The notes beneath the pieces are model-generated. The model saw only the letters and a program-made list of their open reading frames with translations, did not search any database and was not told the origin of the DNA. 60,000 bases of DNA from Antedon mediterranea (Eukaryota > Echinodermata > Crinoidea > Comatulida > Antedonidae), in assembly GCF_964355755.1 (NCBI RefSeq), contig NC_092675.1, forward strand, positions 29,786,912 through 29,846,911. Direction: 5' to 3'. Shown piece by piece: positions 1-11,500 of the stretch. Positions within the stretch are counted from its first letter, which is position 1. The number at the start of each line of letters is the position of its first letter. The translations under genes and the position numbers were made by a program.

Positions 1-278
1 GTGACATTTTATGAAAAATCCGGAAATAAAATACATCACAAAATAAATGTACGGAAATGATATGATAAATCATGATTTTGTATGGTTAAAGATGTATTGT
101 CTCCCTGAAAAAATAATTAAAACATTTTCTGTTGAATATGCCATTTTAATGTCACATATTAGTTATCCACTTTGATCAAAAATTAGATCTTCATTTTTCA
201 TGTTTTTGGGGGACAAATACATCTTTAATGTTCTATGACAATTATTTAATGTATGTTTTGCAATTTACAATTTCCAAG

Positions 279-3200
279 GATTAAATGATATTCCAATTTG
301 TGCCGTCCGTGATGATGACAGGCCTCCAACAGCCTACAGACGATTACCCACTTCTGAAACGCCGCGAAGATCCTATCAGATGCCTGCCACTCAAGCGAAT
401 AAATTTGGTTCAAATCAACCGACACATCTTAGTGCGAAAGATTTTGACAGAAAATTACTACAAAATTTGAGTAAAAAATATCAATTAGAGATGAGTAAGT
501 GAAGCATGTATTCTGGGTTGCCAATTGTCTGCTGTCTCACATCTTTACATATTTTTATTTCATGTTTCATTCTGAATTTAATTGTAGTTCACTAAAAAGA
601 ATTTATATTCAACTACTAACAATTAATAATTTTTAAGAAACTTGTCCGCTTTTATTTGCAATGCAGCACGCCATTTTAACATATTCATAACAATTTGGAT
701 ATTCTAGTTAGCATCGCCATTTTGTTCAACATGATCTATAATATAAAACAAGCTCTTGGAAGAGTTCAAGATTGATTTTGAGTAGAGTCGTAAACAAAGT
801 TACATAAATTTACTTGTTAAGGGTTGTAATAAATGTTTATTTTAACAACTCTTGAATGAAGTGGAGCTGTAGTTTGGTGGTTAGCATGCTTGCCTTCCAA
901 TCCAAAGGTCTGGGGTTCGATCCAGACCTAGTGCCAGGGTAACTCACGACTCTTTTAACTCCACTCGTTAAGCCTCAAATGAGACCTTAGTTTATAAGCA
1001 CGATAAATTATAAAATAGTTTATCCATCCTGTAATTGGCAAGTTTGTGTTGGCTGTTGGATGCGAATGAAATAAAAAAAAATATAATGGGAAAAATGATA
1101 TTGACATTTCTATGAATTCAAGTGTAATAATCAAAAATCCTATCAAACATTCTTATTAGTTGTTTTTACTTTACAGTTTTTCTTTAGCATGTTCCATCTG
1201 CTTTCAATCTTACTTTTTATTCACTAACCTACAAAACACATGGAAAGGCAACTAACTGCCTTAATTCATAACATTGACTACTCATCATGTTAATATGCTC
1301 ACAAAAACTCAAGGCAATTGTCTCTTAGCAACCAAAAATGCATGTGGTCACTTTACAGCAATACCTAGCAACTGAGGATCTTCGGCAGGCAATCAGACGG
1401 GGCATGTGAGGGAGGCAGGCGGGGCATGTGAGGGAGGCAGGCGGGGCATGTGAAGTAGTCAGGTCTATATTTAGGCATGTAGACAATGTTCAAATAGATA
1501 TCCACCATTTTCCCTACTGTTTGCTATCAAACCAAAATGCGGTGCTCATTTGCATGTTTTAATACGCAGGTTTACTAGACGTTCCGATATGTACGGTGCA
1601 TGATGATGGTTACATGTCAAACGTGAAATACGGCAAGGCCAAACCACCATCAACCGCAGACAGCCGAAAGCTCTACTCATACAGCATCCCTCAGCGAATT
1701 AACAGACATAATTATAAAATTCAAAATTTAAATCCAACTTTGAACTCAGGGATGTTTCCAATTAACACGATAACTGGTTTGAGTTCTTACCCAATGGGGT
1801 TTAAAGAGAAAGCGTACCCAAAGCTAGGTGTTGGTAAGTGATCATCGCTTTAAAATACTCACCTTTAGGTTGTACTACACGGGCATACAAGCAATAGAAT
1901 AAGATCTGAACATGCTCACAAACTAATGAATGTTGTCATAGCTTCTGTAACTGGAACCCTAGTATTGGGACAGCTTTGAGACCCAACAAAGTGTCCTCTT
2001 AATAGCCTTAAAAGTCTCCTAAACAGGGTTTGGTCGTGTTAAAATATATATTGCTTGCCCGATTGCTTGTCCGAAAGTTTCTCCTTAATATGGGTGTACT
2101 AATGGAGATGTTCTACAGTATACCGTATACTAAATTGGGAATCACCGTGGATGCGAAAAATTTAAATCATACATGCTCATGATTAATCTATTGTTTTAGT
2201 GCTGTGTAGTACAACTCAAAGGTTACTATTTTTACTGCAACACAACTTAACTATCATCTTATGTTTGTGAATATAATACTAATCCTGTCGTGTAATAGTT
2301 TTTTAACTAACTATACATTTCAAATTACGGTACTAACAATCTACTCATTTAAAAGCACTGTATTGCATTGAAAAATAAAAAACACTTTAAATAAAATATA
2401 ATACAGCAGGGCACTTATAGTCGGATGGGTTTTAACTAACTATACAGATTACAGATTACAGAAAAAATATATTTGTTTATAAACAAATAAATGTAAGTAT
2501 GCAAAACAATGTATCTTTAATATACTATTATTGAAATAAAATGTACATATTATTTATCATTAATTTATATACATTGCAAAAATATGTTAAACTTAAAATT
2601 TGAATTTGAATACCCTTAAAAATGCACAAAAAAATATATAAAATAAATATACTGTATAAAAATAAATATATATAAATTAAAATCCATTTTTCAATGACTA
2701 TTCTATAATTTATAAATTTAATAAATTGTTTTAATTTAATATTAAAGTACCCATGACAGACTCCTGGCGTGATGAATTACGAGAATTCACAGAGAAGGCT
2801 GGTCTAAGCCTGCCGAGAGAGGTAAGAGAACAGCAAGATGAACTGCCTCGTAGAACGTCTGTCTACTCGGCAGAAACAGGCAGACTGATACCATCAAGGT
2901 CTATGCAGCGAGGATATTCAAGACAGCGCCAACGTGAACCTCATTATTTTAATCATATCCAACCAGAGCAAGCTAATGAATCACTAGTAAGTATTGTATG
3001 AATAATGAAGACAATTATAATACGACGTCGTTATATAATGATTTGATAGAGGTTATGATGCATATGATTATGGACTTTATAATGATTTGATAGAGGTTAT
3101 GATGCATATGATGATGGACTTTATAATGATTTGATAGAGGTTATGGTGCATATGATGGACTTTATAATGATTTGATAGAGGTTATGGTGCATATGATGGA

Positions 3201-6200
3201 CTTTATAATGATAATATAATGAAAATAATTTAAAAAAAATGAATACAGTAATGTAATAATGTCATGGTGATAATTATGGCCACTAACCATTAATCATTAT
3301 ACAAATAATGAATGTTTATGAGTTGGATGGTGAGAATATTTCATGAGTTGAACAGTTCTATATTTACCAAGGCGGAGCTGAGTTGAGTTATACAACAGTC
3401 AATTTTTCATTGAATGAAATATTCTTTCCATTCAACGAATACAAAACATTTATCAATGAATACAAACAGTAGGTTGGGAAGCTATTAAATAGACGCAGAA
3501 TACAGTTATTGATGGTGAGCACAACAAGTCCATTTCCGAACGTGATCAGTCTAAACGTCAGTTATTGATGGTGAGCACAACATGTCCATTTCCGAACGTG
3601 ATCAGTCTAAACGTCATGTTGCAAAAATTCTCAAAATGTTTACAGAAAGCTGAACATGCATTAGAGCGTGTTATTTATCACCATTAGATATGTCACTTTT
3701 TCGTTAGGTAAAGCTAAAACATGATGCGAAATTAACCAATTAAATTACCAGAATACAATCAGTGTTATAAAACATGATAAATGACAATGATGTTCTATTG
3801 ATATTTGTTAACATTCAAGTGTGCCATTGTACGACACCAATATAAACCTTTATATTATTTTTTCTACTACAGATATTGGAAATGCTCTGTCAGATTCTAC
3901 AGACAGATTCTATAAGTGCTGTCCAGTCTTGGTTAGTTTCAGCGAATCACAGAGGTAAACAATCATGTATTATATAGTAAAATATTAAACATTATAACAC
4001 TCTCCTTCACAACAACAAGAATCTACTTAGATGTTATATGAACAAATAATAAATGTTTTTTATATTTATGCAATGGTACAAATAATTTCATTTGGTGAAA
4101 TATGAAATTCCATTTTCAACCCGGCTTTACCTTTTATGAATCTTATAAAATTATTTGTACCATTACACTCATAATCATTCATTATTTGTACCATTACACT
4201 CATTAAGCATTCATTATCTTTACCATTACACTCATAAGCATTCATTATCTGTACCATTACACTCATAAGCATTCATTATTTGTACAATTACACTCATTAA
4301 GCATTCATTATCTTTACCATTACACTCATAAGCATTCATTATCTGTACCATTACACTCATAAGCATTCATTATTTGTACCATTACACTCATTAAGCATTC
4401 ATTATTTGTACCATTACACTCATAAGCATTCATTATCTGTACCATTACACTCATAAGCATTCATTATTTGTACAATTACACTCATAAGCATTCATTATTT
4501 GTACCATAACATTCATAAGCATTCATTATCTGTACAATTACACTCATAAGCATTCATTATTTGTACCATTTCCCATAAGCATTCATTATTTGTACCATTA
4601 CACTCATAAGCATTCATTATTTGTACCATTCATTATTTTAAACAGAAATGGAAAAATCAATTCATTTTTCAAATTCCTTAAACATACAGAAAAAGATTTA
4701 GTTTTGGACATGATTCGAACAGCTATGCTGCCAGATGAGCAAACCCTAAGGCAGCAGTTCGATCCTTCATTAATGCATCAACAACCGCCTTCAAACATGA
4801 ACTTACAAAATGGATATGGAGAAATAGATAAATTCCATGAGGAAGACCAAACGCGGTATTCACGGTATGCTTATGATGAGGATGTACGTAAAAGCGCTTC
4901 ACGCAAGTCTGATAGAAAAGGTATAAAAACAATTTAGTAATTTGTAATCTAGTTTTATCAATTTTAATTTAAACTATTCAATCCAATTACATTTATTGTG
5001 GATTTTACAACAATAAAACATACATCACACATGCTGTACCTGGGGACATCACACATGCTGTACCTGGGGACATCACACATGCTGTACCTGGGAACATCAC
5101 ACATGCTGTACCTGGGAACATCACACATGCTGTACCTGGGAACATCACACATGCTGTACCTGGGAACATCACACATGCTGTACCTGGGGACATCACACAT
5201 GCTGTACCTGGGGACATCACACATGCTGTACCTGGGGACATCACACATGCTGTACCTGGGGACATCACACATGCTGTACCTGGGGACATCACACATGCTG
5301 TACCTGGGGACATACACATGCTGTACCTGGGGACATCACACATGCTGTACCTGGGGACATCACACATGCTGTATCTGGGGACATCACACATGCTGTACCT
5401 GGGGACAGCAAATTCAATCTCTTTCGATGGGACGTCTCAGTCAGCAGTGATACAACTTTACAAATTTAAAATAAAACTTGGAAAAGATTGGTTTTATTAA
5501 TTTAGGTTAGTTGGCCACAGGACCCACATTGATTATTATGACATTTCAAGTTTCAATTTATTTTAACATGTTTTACAAGTTTATATGATAACTAACAAAT
5601 GGTTATGGATGATTGTAAGAGCGAGGCTCGTTTACCGGTGTCCCATAGTGCAGTATATTACAAACAACATGAAGATAGGACAAAGGTGCAATAATACATA
5701 ACAAAACAATATGTACTGTACAGGGATAGCTTTTACATTGATTAGGGTGTGGCTGAGTGTTAAATGTATATTTCCCTTTTTTCACAGAAAAGTGTTTTCC
5801 TAATAGGGGCTACTTTTCTGAATCATGATTTGTAAAAAGTAGATGGATAACAATTTGAATCATTCATTGACTGCTGGTTGTTCTTGAATAAAAAATAATA
5901 CTAAGGGTACTATCTGTTGTTACTTACAGTATCTAATAAAGGGTTACTGATTTCAACCTTATTATCTACAGTACAACCAATTAAAATGATTGATCTTTCA
6001 ATTTTAAAAACTACAAAAATAGAAGCAGAATAGAGATGCACTTAAACATTGACATTAATCTCAATACACTTATATCTTGGCAACCAAAACATGACCACTT
6101 TACAGCTAAATATATAAGTTACTAAGCAACAGTTTAATTGTCAATCAGTGTGTACACATCACAGCTCAAAAACTCTTTAAATTCTTGTTTGTTTGTTTTA

Positions 6201-7131
6201 TTGATTTCCACACATTGTGTACACTCTAAATCAACATACATAATTAAAAGCGGAATGAGTGTGGAAGGTGACCAAAGCTCTGTTTACAATATCAAACTAG
6301 TTTGACAAAGAATGTGTGATGTGGCAATATAATTGATAGTAATATGACATCATCATGTCCATATATGGGCACATCACATTTTTTTGTCACATAAAGTTTG
6401 ATAGTGTAGACAGAGCTTTAGTTAAAAAGTTATTGGAGAACTAAAGAAGTTCTCACTTAATATATAAAGATTAAAAACAAAAGAAAGTCCAAACGATAGA
6501 TAAAGAAGAAGATATCCATAAATCCAGATGCAAATTAAATAAATTTGTGTGAAACTCTCCCGCTCTTCTTCTGTTGGTACTCTTTTTGATATTCATCGCT
6601 GCAGAACTGAATCTTCTTTTCAATCATATATCCAACGTGTTACCAGAATTTGGAATAGTTTACCCAGTAAAATCCGCAACTTAAATATTTCTGTTAGTTC
6701 TTTTATCTCAATATTTATTTTTTAAATAATTTCGATATTGAAAATGTGTGTAGTTGGTCGCTTTCTTGTCGATGCTTTTATTGTAGAACGTAATTTATTT
6801 ATTTTTCTCTGTTCTGGGTTGACCAACTAGCATAGGTGTTTAGCACCTGTTTGGTCTTTCCGTGCCTCCTTTTATAATTGTTTTGTCTTCTTATGTTTAT
6901 GGCAGAAATTGAATAAAAAAAAAAAAAAAAAAAAAAATACAAGAAAATATCAGAAAGAGAAATTCTTGGACGATAAAGAGATTAAAAATATATATTTACT
7001 ATTAGTATTATACTATTGTTATTATTACTTTTTTTGTTACAGGTTCATCAAAAGCTGATATTTTAAAAATCCATGATTCTCCACGAGCTGAGTCACCCTC
7101 AAAAGGAGTAAAAAAGCCACCGAGTAACTAA
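279..7131 (+). CDS. TBATA: TBATA (SPATIAL) homologue, 5'-truncated by the window
   Basis: Six exons join in phase: 279-494, 1570-1833, 2748-2986, 3873-3954, 4690-4920 and 7043-7131 (TAA). All introns are GT-AG. The product shows the landmarks of vertebrate TBATA in order: a 'PICAVRD'-type block, a block starting SWRDELREF, the strongly conserved YSAETGRLIP, an ILEMLCQILQTD...AVQSWL block that runs across a splice into REKDLVLDMIRTA, and a short C-terminal ILKIHDSPRAES block. TBATA is known in vertebrates from thymus, brain and testis and has been linked to spermatid and cell-proliferation roles; its biochemical activity is not settled. No catalytic motif or membrane segment is visible. The first two exons both carry a L-x-D-[IV]-PIC-x-V-x-DD block, suggesting exon duplication. 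About 325 codons are present; the start codon is upstream of base 1. The identification rests on remembered family motifs. Confidence 0.88.
858..1083 (+). mobile_element. tRNA-Gly-derived SINE in TBATA intron
   Basis: A tRNA-like head at about 865-930 has a Pol III A box (TGGTGGTTAGCA), a CTTCCAA anticodon loop (anticodon TCC, Gly) and a B box GGTTCGATCC inside a good T-arm. The 5' acceptor stem has decayed. An unrelated body of about 150 bp follows and ends in an A-rich tail (GAATGAAATA then A9) near 1083. Head, body and A tail together are the standard layout of a tRNA-derived SINE. Confidence 0.75.
1384..1455. repeat. short GC-rich tandem repeat
   Basis: Three copies of a roughly 25-bp unit containing GGCAGGCGGGGCATGTGAGG lie in the intron between the first two TBATA exons seen here. 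Confidence 0.8.
3034..3206. repeat. 41-44-bp tandem repeat in TBATA intron
   Basis: About four copies of a unit containing GATTTGATAGAGGTTATG and GCATATGATG follow the donor of the third exon. The copies differ by a 3-bp GAT expansion. Confidence 0.8.
3503..3617. repeat. 56-bp direct tandem duplication
   Basis: Two nearly identical 56-bp copies (TTATTGATGGTGAGCACAAC...GATCAGTCTAAACGT) sit head to tail; one base differs in the part compared. Confidence 0.85.
4140..4632. repeat. 27/28-bp minisatellite just upstream of a TBATA exon
   Basis: About 18 copies of a unit around ATTTGTACCATTACACTCAT followed by AAGCATTCATT fill the intron to within 60 bp of the acceptor at 4689. Variants swap ATTTGT/ATCTGT/ATCTTT. 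Short ORFs in the tract are by-products of the repeat. Confidence 0.9.
5022..5406. repeat. 24-bp minisatellite, 16 copies
   Basis: Sixteen head-to-tail copies of a 24-bp unit (CACATGCTGTACCTGGGG core) lie in the last TBATA intron. A central block of copies shares a G-to-A change (GGGA to GGAA), which suggests spreading by copying of blocks. Because 24 is a multiple of three, the tract stays open in several frames and gives false ORFs. Confidence 0.95.
6275..6420. mobile_element. MITE family A (Tc1/mariner-like), full copy
   Basis: Terminal inverted repeats read AAGCTCTGTCTACACTATCA; here the left one is diverged (AAAGCTCTGTTTACAATATC) and the right one ends ATAGTGTAGACAGAGCTTTA. The interior has GATGTGCCC-like and GACATCATCATGTCC blocks shared with the other copies in this window. 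Other copies have TA at the ends, as expected of a TA target duplication. No coding capacity. Confidence 0.8.
6560..6937 (+). mobile_element. 5'-truncated non-LTR retrotransposon (LINE) 3' end
   Basis: One frame from 6561 reads the C-terminal tail typical of LINE reverse transcriptase ORFs, including FQSYIQRVTRIWNSLPSKIR (the 'RIWNSLP' motif of CR1/L2/Jockey-like elements). It stops near 6725. A 3' untranslated stretch follows, then a 23-bp A run at 6915-6937. The reverse transcriptase core and everything upstream are missing, so this is a dead, 5'-truncated insertion inside the last TBATA intron. Confidence 0.75.
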
Positions 7132-8585
7132 GTCAAATCACCGAGTAACGGAAGGTCAATGCAAAACTATCAACTAACTAAGTTAACGTGAAACCACAAG
7201 TAAACTATAAGTTAATGTCAAAGCCGGTATATTTAACAATGAATGGTACTGACTGGTATATTGTAATGAAGTGGTATTGGTACTTGGTACTACTGTAGTA
7301 CATGATAATGGATGGTATGGTATATGGAATCATGGTGTATGGTACTGACTTGTTTGTACATAATGGAGTAGGTACATTAACATTTTATTGGTACTCTAAC
7401 AACTGTAGTACATATGGCATATGAAATCATGGTAAATGGTAGAGTACATTACATGAGATGGTATTGGCAGTCAACATAAGACGACTGTACACTAATAATA
7501 CTGAAGTATCTATTAACTGAATAATTTTAAATAAATTAAAACGTGTTGGGTATTAAACTCATAAAGCAAAAGCTGTTCCTACTATTTTGTTGTAGTTACC
7601 AAATGTTTTTTTTCTATTCATTAAAAGTAAAATGCTGAAAAACTGTGGTGATAATGGTGTTTTACTAGTTTGAGTTACTAGTTTAATTCCTAAATGATCA
7701 AAATTCTCTCAATTTGGTCTAACATTATTGATGTTATGTTTAAGTGCTATTTTCAGGTTTTATTTTACAATAAAGTAAGTGAATGTTACTATGTGCTATT
7801 AAAGTACAATAGTCTATCAACACTGTAAAATATTCAATGTAAATATTAACTAATGTAAATAGTATTGTTGAAAATACATTAATGTTGATATCTCTATTCA
7901 TATTGAAACTATTTGCTGTACTTTTGTTGGCATTAGGTTTTTGGCGATATTTCTGTCATGTGATACAGATTAAAATTGAAAGGTTTTTAAAAATATATTA
8001 TCATCATAAGTTCATAGTTCAAATTAAAGGTTTGGTTTAACAAGTTTTTCAGCGTGTACTATATGTAATGTTAAACCATCACTGGCACTACACCGTGTTC
8101 TTATGCAATAAATGTATATTTGTGAGAAAATATGTGGAATTATAATCTATTTTATTTAAATAAATAAGAAAATTCATCTTAGTATTTTAGGTTCACTTCA
8201 GTTGTGGAAGACAATGTATTTGTGTTTATGATTCTCTATTTTGAAGATGTAGTTTAGTTTGAACATTGAGATGGAGCTTTTATTCATAAGCTACATATCT
8301 TGATAAAGCCGTAGATTATGGCTGTTAAGGAATAATAAAGAAGGGATTTACTGTACGAAGACTTTGAATTTTGCAAAAAACAATGCCATCATTTGCATAC
8401 ATGGCCTAAAGCTTTTTTTCCAGCAAGCTGTATATATGTAAATCAAACTTACAAACTTTGCACTAAAAAAAAAAAATTATTTTCCTTCTCCATCACAATA
8501 ACATGGCTCATCCTGTAAGTGCCTTCCGTTTCTCATATATGTCCCAATAAAACAAAATTTAAAAGAGGAGATATCTACCGTCTCA
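7132..8585. other. Convergent intergenic/3' UTR region between TBATA and TRMT10A
   Basis: No ORF of note. On the + strand AATAAA occurs at 7769, 8107 and 8334, any of which could end TBATA. On the - strand the same signal (TTTATT on +) occurs at 8279 and 8151, possible ends for TRMT10A. The two 3' UTRs may therefore overlap. Simple GGTA/TGGTAC-rich sequence fills 7240-7480. Confidence 0.5.
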
Positions 8586-11500
8586 TCAGCTGTCGTCTTC
8601 AGTTTTCTTTTCTTCTTTAACTTCTTGTGAAACACTGTAAGCACTTTGCTTATCTGATATATTTGTCATTTCATCTTTTAAATTCATGCATTTCTGGTCC
8701 TTAGCATCAAGTAATGCGTCTGCTGACAAAATGTTTTTACTTATCAAAACTTCACTATCATCTTGAGATTGACTATCTTCTGTTTTGACCTCCTTTTTTA
8801 TCTTAATTTTATCATTTTCATCTGTTTTTATACAGTTTTCATTTTGTTCATTACCATCAAGTTTTTCCTCGCTATTTTCTGTCATTTTATTGTCTGTTTT
8901 ACAATCTGTTAATTGTTTTCTAAGTGGAATAACCTTTGAAATGGTTTCCTGCCAACTGTTACACTGAACAAACTGCAACATTATTTCAAAAACTGAAAAG
9001 CAAAAAAGTTAATAATGATTTATGATACAATTTATGATAATCTGTATAGTATTTGAGAACATTAAATTAGCATCTGAAATGTTATATACCCTGGGATAGG
9101 AATTGGCTGTAGTGTTAAAACAGTTGAGCCTCTATTGAGGACACCTTCAGGACCAAAAAAAGTGCCTTAACAGAGATGTCTCCTAAATCAAAGCATATTG
9201 AGGATGATTAAAGCATATTAACTTAAATATTAACTACATACGTGTTGCACCTCAAATTTTATATCAACATATTGATTACGTCATGCAAACCTTCAAGTAA
9301 AAGAGATTAATTAATCTATGGGCCAATAACATACCATGATTTACTGTCAGCACTTTCCTGGATTTCAATTGGACGTTATTACCTAATGGCAACTGAGCAT
9401 GCTCCCAACCTTTATCAACTGCATTCTGGAAACATACACCCTGCAGAGAAAAAAAATAATAGTATATAGAGGGCTCATTTAGTTATTATTACAAAATACT
9501 TTTCAAGCAAGCAAGCTGGGAAAAAATGGTGCTATGATTACAGCATACACTGAGCAAGGAATTTAAGACAAATAATTTATTTTTATTTTTTTATTTTATT
9601 CAATCGAAACCAACAGCGATAATTACCGCCACTAACAGGTTTGATACAAACAAAGCCAGGACTGTTTAAAGCACCTTGATTGGTCCTAACATTGATCAAG
9701 GGCTTCTCTCGTCCAGTGCTCACCTTGACCAGAAGTCTGAGGCAGATACTAGATGCAGGGGCTGCCATAAGAGTCAGCAGTGCTGATTTCAAATGCCTAA
9801 CGGGACCCCAGCTCCATATACAGCACCCGTTATTCCCAGATGGTCTCCCATCCAAGCTCTAACCAGGCCCAACGTCGCTTAACTTCGGTGATCTGACGAG
9901 AACCGGTGTTTCAACGTGGTAAAGCCGTATCTACCGTATAAGAAACTAATCTGGTTGAACATTACACTCACTTTATGGTGGTTGTGATCCACTAGGCCCC
10001 CTATAATGTAAACTTTCTTTGGATCTATATTCTCCAGAATGTTTGGAGACTCTGCTGCCAAGAACACCAGGTTTTCTTTTCCAAACTTAGCCTCTGGATC
10101 CAGACCTTCAAAATAAACCTAATAAAAAAATTATGTGAATACTGTGTGAATACAACGTACCTAAAAAAAACAAGACAATTTTGCAAAACAAGAAATAGTA
10201 ATTACAAAAAAGACAATAAGAAACAACAGTTAATGTACTCTACTTTTAACCAAAAATCTGAGAATGGCTTCCAGTTGACTACTTACTTTGACTTTGAATT
10301 ACAGTGGTTTTTTTTATAATGATCCAATATTTGGTCAAAGTGAATCTATGTGACATCAAAACAATTTATTTTGGTGTAATTGGTTTTTTTTGTGACCATA
10401 TTTAATGAGGGTGATCCATCCAGCAATAGACACGTTTCGCGCTCGCGAGGTCACCGTCAGTTTGACCTTTTAGTGGGTATACAATGGTAAACAAACACAG
10501 CGAGAGGTATGTTAAAGCATGGGAGAACTGAGAGATGATCATCTTAAAAAGCAATCGTCAAAACTAGCCTTTTGATGGAATGGCATGGTAAGGATGTTAT
10601 TTACTTTCTAAACTTATGTTTTATATTCACTGTAGAATTATTTGGGCATTTGGTTCGGAATCATCGACTTTATTTATGTATTCTAATTTTTGGTTTGACA
10701 CATATATTACGGTGCATTTAATACATGTTAACTGTTGATTTTATTTACAAATGTTGCGTAAATATATTAATTATTATTTTTCATTCTTCTTCATGTTCCT
10801 ATTGCATCTTCCATGTATTATGTGATGTTCTTCGGCGCTTAAACAGACACCCAAGCCTCCTAGGCCTAGTAGACGAAGTACCGCATCAGGCAACGCCACC
10901 GGGCGGGCGGAGAGACACGAGCACATCGTGGACGTACCTTTCCTTGAAAAATTTCCAAGATTTTGCGCCACTATCCTTCGGAGCCGACGCAAACCACTCA
11001 GCAAGTGTTTGAAAATTAAAAACAGGAATATTATTCAGTGATTTTGTATAGTTAAATTCACGATTTATCCAACATATACAACATTTATGATGCACCTTGC
11101 AACAAAAGCACTCGGCAGTCGCCATTTTGCTATGCTTCAACACGCACTAGGCGAGAGGTGTTCGGTTTGTTTACAAATCTATACCCACTATTTCTGATTG
11201 GTCGCGAGCAAGAAACGTGTCTATTGCTGATCATTAGGGACCCTCAGAGGTTCACAAGACAAACATATAGACAAGATGCTCTACATAAACAAAGTCTTAT
11301 TACAAGTCTTTGGGAGTGGAGTTGTAATTTTGAAGAATATGATGGAAATAGGCACACAAGAACATAGGCCTAGAAAAACAGTGATTAGCTTAGAGTATGA
11401 CTGTAAAGATATGACATCATAATGTCCATATATGGGCACATCACTTTTTTTTTTTAGTTTGATAGTGTAGACAGAGCTTAATACATAAATAAATAATGAC

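Noticed and set aside
4964-5500. Repetitive ORFs of 117-150 codons
   Set aside because: They are produced by the 24-bp minisatellite within a TBATA intron.
9805-9935. 5S rRNA gene on the minus strand
   Set aside because: No T-run terminator follows the 5S part; it is fused to a body and A-rich tail, so a SINE is the better call.
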